This document shows positions 59,197 through 64,000 of a DNA stretch of 64,000 bases, one piece after another. Source of the stretch: Turnera subulata (lineage: Eukaryota > Streptophyta > Magnoliopsida > Malpighiales > Passifloraceae); NCBI GenBank assembly GCA_028386065.3, contig JAKUCV010003227.1, positions 19,303 through 83,302 of the forward strand, given 5' to 3'. Numbering within the stretch: position 1 is the first letter of the stretch; every line of letters starts with the position of its first letter. The notes under the pieces are model-generated. The model had not been told where the DNA came from. It worked only from the letters and a program-made list of their open reading frames with translations, and ran no database searches. Made by a program: the position numbers and the translations under genes.

Positions 59197-59860
59197 ATGC
59201 CCAAAGCTCAAAAAGTTATTTTCTATACTAGATGTTGTGTGAAGGAAAAAGGTTGTAGCCTGAAAGTTGATGCGGGAAGATATACCAACTTGGTGAGTAC
59301 ACATATGGTGGAGACGCTAGGATTGGAGTGTATGATGCATCCAAGACCCGATCAACTAAGAGGGAAGAATGTCATGAGAGAGATCAAGGTAACTAAACAA
59401 GTCCTTGTTTCTTTTTCCATTGGGAGGTATTCCGACCAAGTGTTGTGTGATGTTGTGCCTATGGTTGAGAACCATCTAGTGCTCGGTAGACCCTGGCAAT
59501 TTGAAAGGAGAGTGGCTCTTGAGAGAGATAAGAGTAGGTACTCATTATACATGGGGGATCAGAAGTTTTTCCTACGGCCATTGTCTCCACAAAAAGTCAA
59601 TGAAGATCAATTGCATATTAGAGGAAGAGTTAAAAGAAGTCTCAAAAGAAATTGTGTTAAAGGGCTCAAATGAGAGAGAAGTGAGGGTTGAATATGAGAA
59701 GAAAAAGAGTTTGTTTGTACTTTTGTACAAAGAAGATTGGTTTAAAGCTAACCTTAACCCTTGTCTTTCTAGTTATGATGTGTTTCTTTTGCAGGTTTCT
59801 AAGGATGCTTGTCCTAAAGGATTGCCGACCCAAAATGAGCAATCAAAAGGGAGCATCAGG
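59197..59860 (+). pseudogene. pol: gypsy protease-domain fragment
   Basis: The open frame 59197-59673 contains CSLKVDAGRYTNLVST, EIKVTKQVLVSFSIGRY, VLCDVVPM and LVLGRPWQFERRV. These are hallmarks of the protease region of one plant gypsy lineage, in which a D-x-G motif (here VDAG) is the active site. A second piece (about 59680-59830, LYKEDWFKANLNPCL and FLLQVSKD) resembles the linker to RT, in another frame. RT itself is missing. The lineage differs from that of gypsy elements 1-3. Confidence 0.75.
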
Positions 59861-60001
59861 TTTTAAGTTCCTTTTCTATGACAATAATGCCTAAATTGGA
59901 TAACATAATGAGCAATTTCAATGCTTATTTTATTGATTATCATCCACATAAATTACTTGTTATACATACTTTTGAGTTATTGTTTGGGAAGGAACAAACT
60001 A

Positions 60002-60397
60002 ATGCTAGGAATAATATCAAAGTATACGACTCATATGTTGGGAATCTTGATGATCTCAGGTCTAAGGACAATACATATAAAAGAACCACTAATGACTATC
60101 ATATAACGTTCCATGTAGGGTTCTTATGTGGGTCAGTCCAGACCACAAGTTCTCTAACTTGTACCCATATGAAGAATTCATATCTCATATAATTCTCAAC
60201 ATACGCTAGTCTTAATTTATTATTACAACTCATCCAAAATAATAATCGACTAGGGACATTTTAAGAATACAAAGTATTCTAGGGTTATAAATATGTGCAA
60301 GCGATTATCCTATAATCATATTTATTGGAATAACCTCAATGTATATACATGACTCATACAATCATCCATTGATTAGCTTTTGGGCATATTACTAACA
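60002..60397 (-). repeat. 3' LTR of minus-strand copia (first ~396 bp)
   Basis: On the minus strand it starts TGTTAGTAATATGCCC at 60397 and matches 56071-56465. Similarity ends near 60002. The sequence at 59860-60001 matches neither the other LTR nor the protease fragment and could be diverged LTR or filler. Confidence 0.75.
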
Positions 60398-60410
60398 ATC
60401 TCCCACTTGC
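60398..60410 (-). other. Polypurine tract of minus-strand copia
   Basis: On the minus strand GCAAGTGGGAGAT directly precedes the LTR start TGTTAGTAATATGCCC. Confidence 0.75.
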
Positions 60411-60850
60411 ACTAAAGCCAATCATCCATATATCTAAGACCAATGGATGTTGCATGACCATCATGCTTCCGCTGTGTGAAAGGTTCAGCCAAAGAATCTG
60501 CTACGAAGTTCTCAGAAGGAACTTTGTACAGCCTCAGCTGTAGAGTTGGCAACTGTTTCTTGCTTAGAACTCTTCCAGCTCACAGCGCCATCTCCAAGAC
60601 AAAACACATAACCTGATTGCGATCTAAAGTCATTCCTGTCAGTTTGGAAGCTAGCGTCTGTGTAACCTTTTACAACAAGCTCATCCACACTTCCGTAAAC
60701 CAGGAATACATCCTTAGTCCTTCTCAAGTACTTAAGGATGTTCTTAACTGCTGTCCAGTGACTCTCACCGGGATCAGCTTGTTATCTGCTTGTGACACTC
60801 AAAGCATAAGCGACATCCGGTCGAGTACATAGCTTGGCATACAAGATAGA
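60411..60850 (-). pseudogene. pol: copia RNase H (internal deletion)
   Basis: RNase H removes the RNA template. GYTDASFQTDRNDFRSQSGY with the first catalytic Asp, SWKSSKQETVANSTAEA, and the C-terminal PSENFVADSLAEPF and TQRKHDGHATSIGLRYM are readable. Between STAEA and the C-terminal piece (near 60530-60536) the middle of the domain expected in copia is missing, so an internal deletion has removed a catalytic part and shifted the frame. Confidence 0.8.
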
Positions 60851-60852
60851 TC

Positions 60853-61500
60853 CTACTGCAGAAGCATAAGAATCTTACTCATCCGCTCTCTCTCCTTAGT
60901 CGTACTAGGACATTGATTCTTTGAGAGAGCTACGCCATGTGACAAGGGCAAGAATCCTTTCTTGGAATCTTGCATGCTAAACCTCTTTAGCACTTTGTCA
61001 ATATATGTACTCTGACTTAGCCCGAGAAGCCTTTTGGATCTATCTCTATAGATCTTTATACCTAACATATAGGTTGCTTCTCCTAAGTCCTTCATTGAGA
61101 AATTCTTCCCTAACCAAGCCTTTACAGACTGTAGTGTTGGAATGTCATTCCCAATAAGTAGGATGTCGTCAACATACAACAACAAGAAAACAATAATGCT
61201 CCCACTAACCTTCTTGTAAACACATGGTTCATCTTCGTTCTTCCAAACTCTTTGCTCACTTCATTAAAACGAAGATTCCAACTCCTAGAAGCTTGCTTCA
61301 ATCCATAAATGGATCTCTGCAACTTGCATACCATATTTGCATTCTCTGGATCGACAAAACCTTCAGGTTGTGTCATGTCAACATCCTCTAAGAGATTTCC
61401 GTTAAGGAAAGCGGTTTTGACATCCATTTGCCATATTTCATAATCATAGTATGCCGCTATAGCCAATAGAATCCGGATGGATTTAACCATGGCAACTGGC
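60853..61500 (-). pseudogene. pol: copia reverse transcriptase (frameshifted)
   Basis: YEIWQMDVKTAFLNGNL (first Asp), PEGFVDPENANMVCKLQ and SIYGLKQASRSWN lie in the frame shared with integrase. A frameshift at about 61200-61250 moves YVDDILLIGND (61165-61176) and MKDLGEATYMLGIKIYRD to another frame. The catalytic YVDD is kept. Confidence 0.88.
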
Positions 61501-62460
61501 GAGAAATTTTCATCATAGTCAATACCATGAACTTGCTTGAAACCTTTCGCCACCAATCGCCCTTTATAGGTAATCGCATTACCATCCATGTCGGTCTTTT
61601 TCTTAAAGACCCACTTGCACCCTATGGGTTTTACCCCTTCAGGTGGATCAACCAAGGTCCATACCTTGTTTTGATACATGGATTCCATTTCCGAATTCAT
61701 GGCTTCCAGCCACTTCTTAGAGTCCGGACCCGTGATGACCTGCTGATAGGAAGTGGGCTCATCCTCATCTATGAGCATCATATCTCCAGTATGAGTCATG
61801 AGAAATTCACATCTCTCAGGCTCATACGGAGTCCAATCCAACCTATGCGGTCCATGTGTTACAGGCACAAGATTCTCATCCACAACATCTTGTAGTTCTT
61901 GTCCTTGTTCCATCTCAGCCTCTATATCTCGAACTTCTTCGAGTTCTATTTTTCTCCCACTGATTCTTCTAGAAATAAATTCTCTTTCTAGAAAAATAGC
62001 AGTCCGAGCAACAAACTCTTTGTGCTCTAAAGGATTATAGAAATAATACCCTTTAGTTTCCTTAGCGTATCCTACAAAGAGGCACTTGTCGGATTTAGGG
62101 CCGAGTTTATCTGATGCTTCACGTCTCACGTAAGCCTCACAACCCCAAATTATCATAAAAGATACAGTGGGACGCTTCCCAGTCCATTTCTCATATGGTG
62201 TCTTTTCGACCGATTTAGATGGAACACGGTTAAGTGTAAATGCAGCACTCAATAATGCATGTCCCCAAAATGAAGATGGAAGGTCAGCTTGACTCATCAT
62301 CGAACAAACCATATCTAACAAGGTTCTATTCCTCCTTTCGGACACACCATTCCATTAAGGCGTACCTGGTGGAGTGAGTTGTGATACTATACCACACTCC
62401 TTTAGATGATCAAGCAAATCTCGGCCTAAGTATTCACCACCTCGATCTGATCGAAGCATT
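61501..62460 (-). pseudogene. pol: copia integrase C-part and linker to RT
   Basis: The second integrase Asp is in RSDRGGEYLG (near 62430-62460), in a frame shifted from what follows. A stop is found in GTP-stop-WNGVSERRNRTL at about 62356, where copia integrases have Gln. The Glu-containing SERRNRTLLDMV opens a 407-codon frame (61122-62345) that carries SFWGHALLSAAFTLN, the acidic linker and WVFKKKTDMDGN of RT. Confidence 0.88.
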
Positions 62461-63262
62461 TTAATACTTTTCCCGAGTTGATTCTGTACTTCAATGAGTC
62501 TAAAAGTCCATCTTTATGGAGTTTAGAAATACGAGCCTCGTTTATATGGCCCAATCGACAGTGCCTAAGATAGGTTTCATTAGAATCGTTGATTCTAACC
62601 TTCTTTGTACTAACGTTATAGATTGCGGTTTCTAGGTTAAGAACATACAAACCATTGCTTAAATATGCACCACCATAACAAACATCATTGAAATAAATAG
62701 AACAACAATTGTTCTTTATTACAAATGAAAAGCCTTTCTTGTCAAGACAAGACACATAAATCAAATTCCTGCTTATGGTCGGTACATAATAACAGTCGTC
62801 TAGTTCTAAAACCAAACCACTCGGTAAGGTAAGATAGTAAGTTCCTACGGCTAATGCAGCAACTCTTGCTCCATTTCCCATACGCAGGTCTATCTTACCC
62901 TTTGCCAATCTCCTACTCTTTCTCAGTTCCTTCACATTTACACAAATGTGAGAACCACATCCTGTATCTAATACCCATGATGCTGAGATAGAGATATTAG
63001 CTTCTATAACGAAAATACCTGAAGCGGAAGTCTTACTTCCCTTCTGCTTCTTTACCTCTTCAAGGTAAACAGGGCAGTTAGGTTTCCAATGACCGGACTT
63101 CTTGCAATGGAAGCATTGACCTTCCATTGCAACACCACCTTTGGGTTTCAGCACTTGTGAAGAAGATGCACCAAACTTTTTGGAAAATTTCTTCACCTTG
63201 CCCTTACCCTTTCCCTTGCTACTTCCAACCATCATAATGCTGTTGGATTTGTTTGCCTTCAT
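62461..63262 (-). pseudogene. pol: copia gag zinc knuckle, protease and GAG-pre-integrase
   Basis: The 278-codon frame 62426-63262 includes a Lys-rich stretch, the zinc knuckle CFHCKKSGHWKPNC, the protease active site SWVLDTGCGSHIC (Asp near 62970), MGNGARVAALAVGTY and the pre-integrase ETYLRHCRLGHINEARI. After LHKDGLLDSL the sequence jumps to a piece just before RSDRGGEY (junction about 62492-62496), so the integrase zinc CxxC and the first catalytic Asp are deleted. Confidence 0.88.
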
Positions 63263-63773
63263 CTATTGCTCAGCTGTTCCCAACATGTTGAGCAACTCAG
63301 ACAAGGATTTGTCAAGAAGATTCATATTAAAGTTTATGACAAATTGGCTGCAACTATCCGGCAACGATTGCAGGACTAGATCAACAACCAACTCCTTCTG
63401 TAAAGGAAAACCAAGACCCTCAAGGCTCTCAATGTATCCAACCATTTTGAGCACATGAGGTCTTACGGGTGATGACTCAGCCATCCTGCATTGGAACAAT
63501 GCCTTAGAGGTCTCATACCTCCAGGTGTTCGATCACATTGAACGCCCCCAATTACTCATGTTGCTTCTAAACCTCAGAGTCCATGGTTATAAGCATAAGG
63601 CATAATGCATCCAATGCATCATCAAGATGCTTCTTGTAAGCATCCCTTTCTACCCTAGAAGCACTAGGCGCCGGTTCATTTGGAACAGGCCCTTCGAGGA
63701 CATACAATTTATTTTCTTGTTTGAGGACTATCCTCAAATTACGATACCATTTTAGGAAGTTATTCCCATTCAA
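63263..63773 (-). pseudogene. gag: copia gag (broken)
   Basis: Two pieces of gag: NGNNFLKWYRNLRIVLKQEN with a PAPSASRVERDAYKKHLDDA stretch (63567-63773), and FQCRMAESSPVRPHVLKM to LLDKSLSELLNMLGTAEQ (63263-63499). They are separated by stops and lost sequence at about 63500-63566. The motifs are those of the gag that precedes this type of copia protease. Confidence 0.85.
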
Positions 63774-64000
63774 CTTTTCCTTCTAAAGGACCGATCGCAG
63801 TGATATTGTGCTAGTGTTTTGTGCCATGGAAATTCTACAACAATGATCAACTCACACAGATTAGAGTCATGCAAACAAAATCATTTAACAAGGAATTCTA
63901 TTAAATGTACTCCTACTATATAAATCTAGACAATCATATAAGTAGGCCAAGATCCATATTTCACTATTAGATAAGTCAGCTTTGGCTGATCGCTTACTTC
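63774..64000 (-). other. Upstream leader of minus-strand copia, partial
   Basis: About 230 bp upstream of gag in element sense. I see no primer-binding site or LTR end; these should lie to the right of the window. Confidence 0.5.

Larger units (their letters stand above)
60002..64000 (-). mobile_element. Ty1/copia element, minus strand, runs off the window
   Basis: In minus-strand order the element has gag (63773 down), zinc knuckle, protease, GAG-pre-integrase, integrase, RT, RNase H, a polypurine tract and the start of the 3' LTR. Integrase before RT identifies copia. Frames are broken and at least two internal deletions are visible (near 62494 and 60533). The 5' LTR and primer-binding site lie beyond 64000. 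The 3' LTR appears cut short near 60002. Confidence 0.88.

Noticed and set aside
1..64000. A defence system, biosynthetic cluster or other host gene system
   Set aside because: All recognisable domains belong to LTR retrotransposons; no other protein family is visible on either strand.

Overview
This window looks like nuclear heterochromatin of a flowering plant, probably pericentromeric or otherwise repeat-rich. The evidence is a tandem satellite with monomers of about 0.3-0.37 kb, broken up by nested Ty1/copia and Ty3/gypsy LTR retrotransposons and one TRIM element. The retroelement families (Sirevirus-type copia, chromovirus-type gypsy, long gypsy LTRs that start TGTAACGCCCC) are those of angiosperms. 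I cannot name the species. I see no single-copy host gene, tRNA, rRNA or CRISPR array.

Layout. Satellite fills 1-10415, ~23094-32234, 41017-42710, 43054-44482 and 49456-50869. All monomers have the same orientation. Each carries (i) an AT-rich body, (ii) one to three copies of a 27-bp unit and (iii) an 11-bp CCAAT-containing micro-array of variable length. At the left end a four-monomer higher-order repeat of about 1.39 kb is present almost unchanged three times. Elsewhere two monomer types largely alternate.

Insertions in the satellite, left to right: a decayed Sirevirus-like copia (10416 to ~23093, no 3' LTR), itself split inside its integrase by an internally deleted gypsy with ~3.2-kb LTRs on the minus strand (13800-20105, TSD TATAA); a full-length but dead gypsy (32235-41016, TSD CAAAT); a 343-bp TRIM (42711-43053, TSD CCAAT); a second gypsy with a truncated integrase (44483-49455, TSD CCAAT); and a third gypsy starting at 50870. 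The third gypsy's gag is split by a perfect solo LTR of the same ~3.2-kb LTR family (52390-55606, TSD TGGGA) and then cut by a copia LTR at 56071. The rest of the window is a mosaic: that copia LTR with its leader, a gypsy relic with a protease domain (~58.4-59.9 kb), and a minus-strand copia (60002-64000) running off the right edge with internal deletions in integrase and RNase H.

All coding regions here are retrotransposon pseudogenes with stops and frameshifts. They would normally cooperate as Gag (particle), protease, reverse transcriptase/RNase H and integrase, but no copy in the window is intact. The most distinctive features are the helically spaced CCAAT micro-arrays and their repeated use as insertion sites, the near-identical higher-order repeat, the palindrome arrays inside LTRs and leaders, and a shared variant primer-binding site across five unrelated elements.
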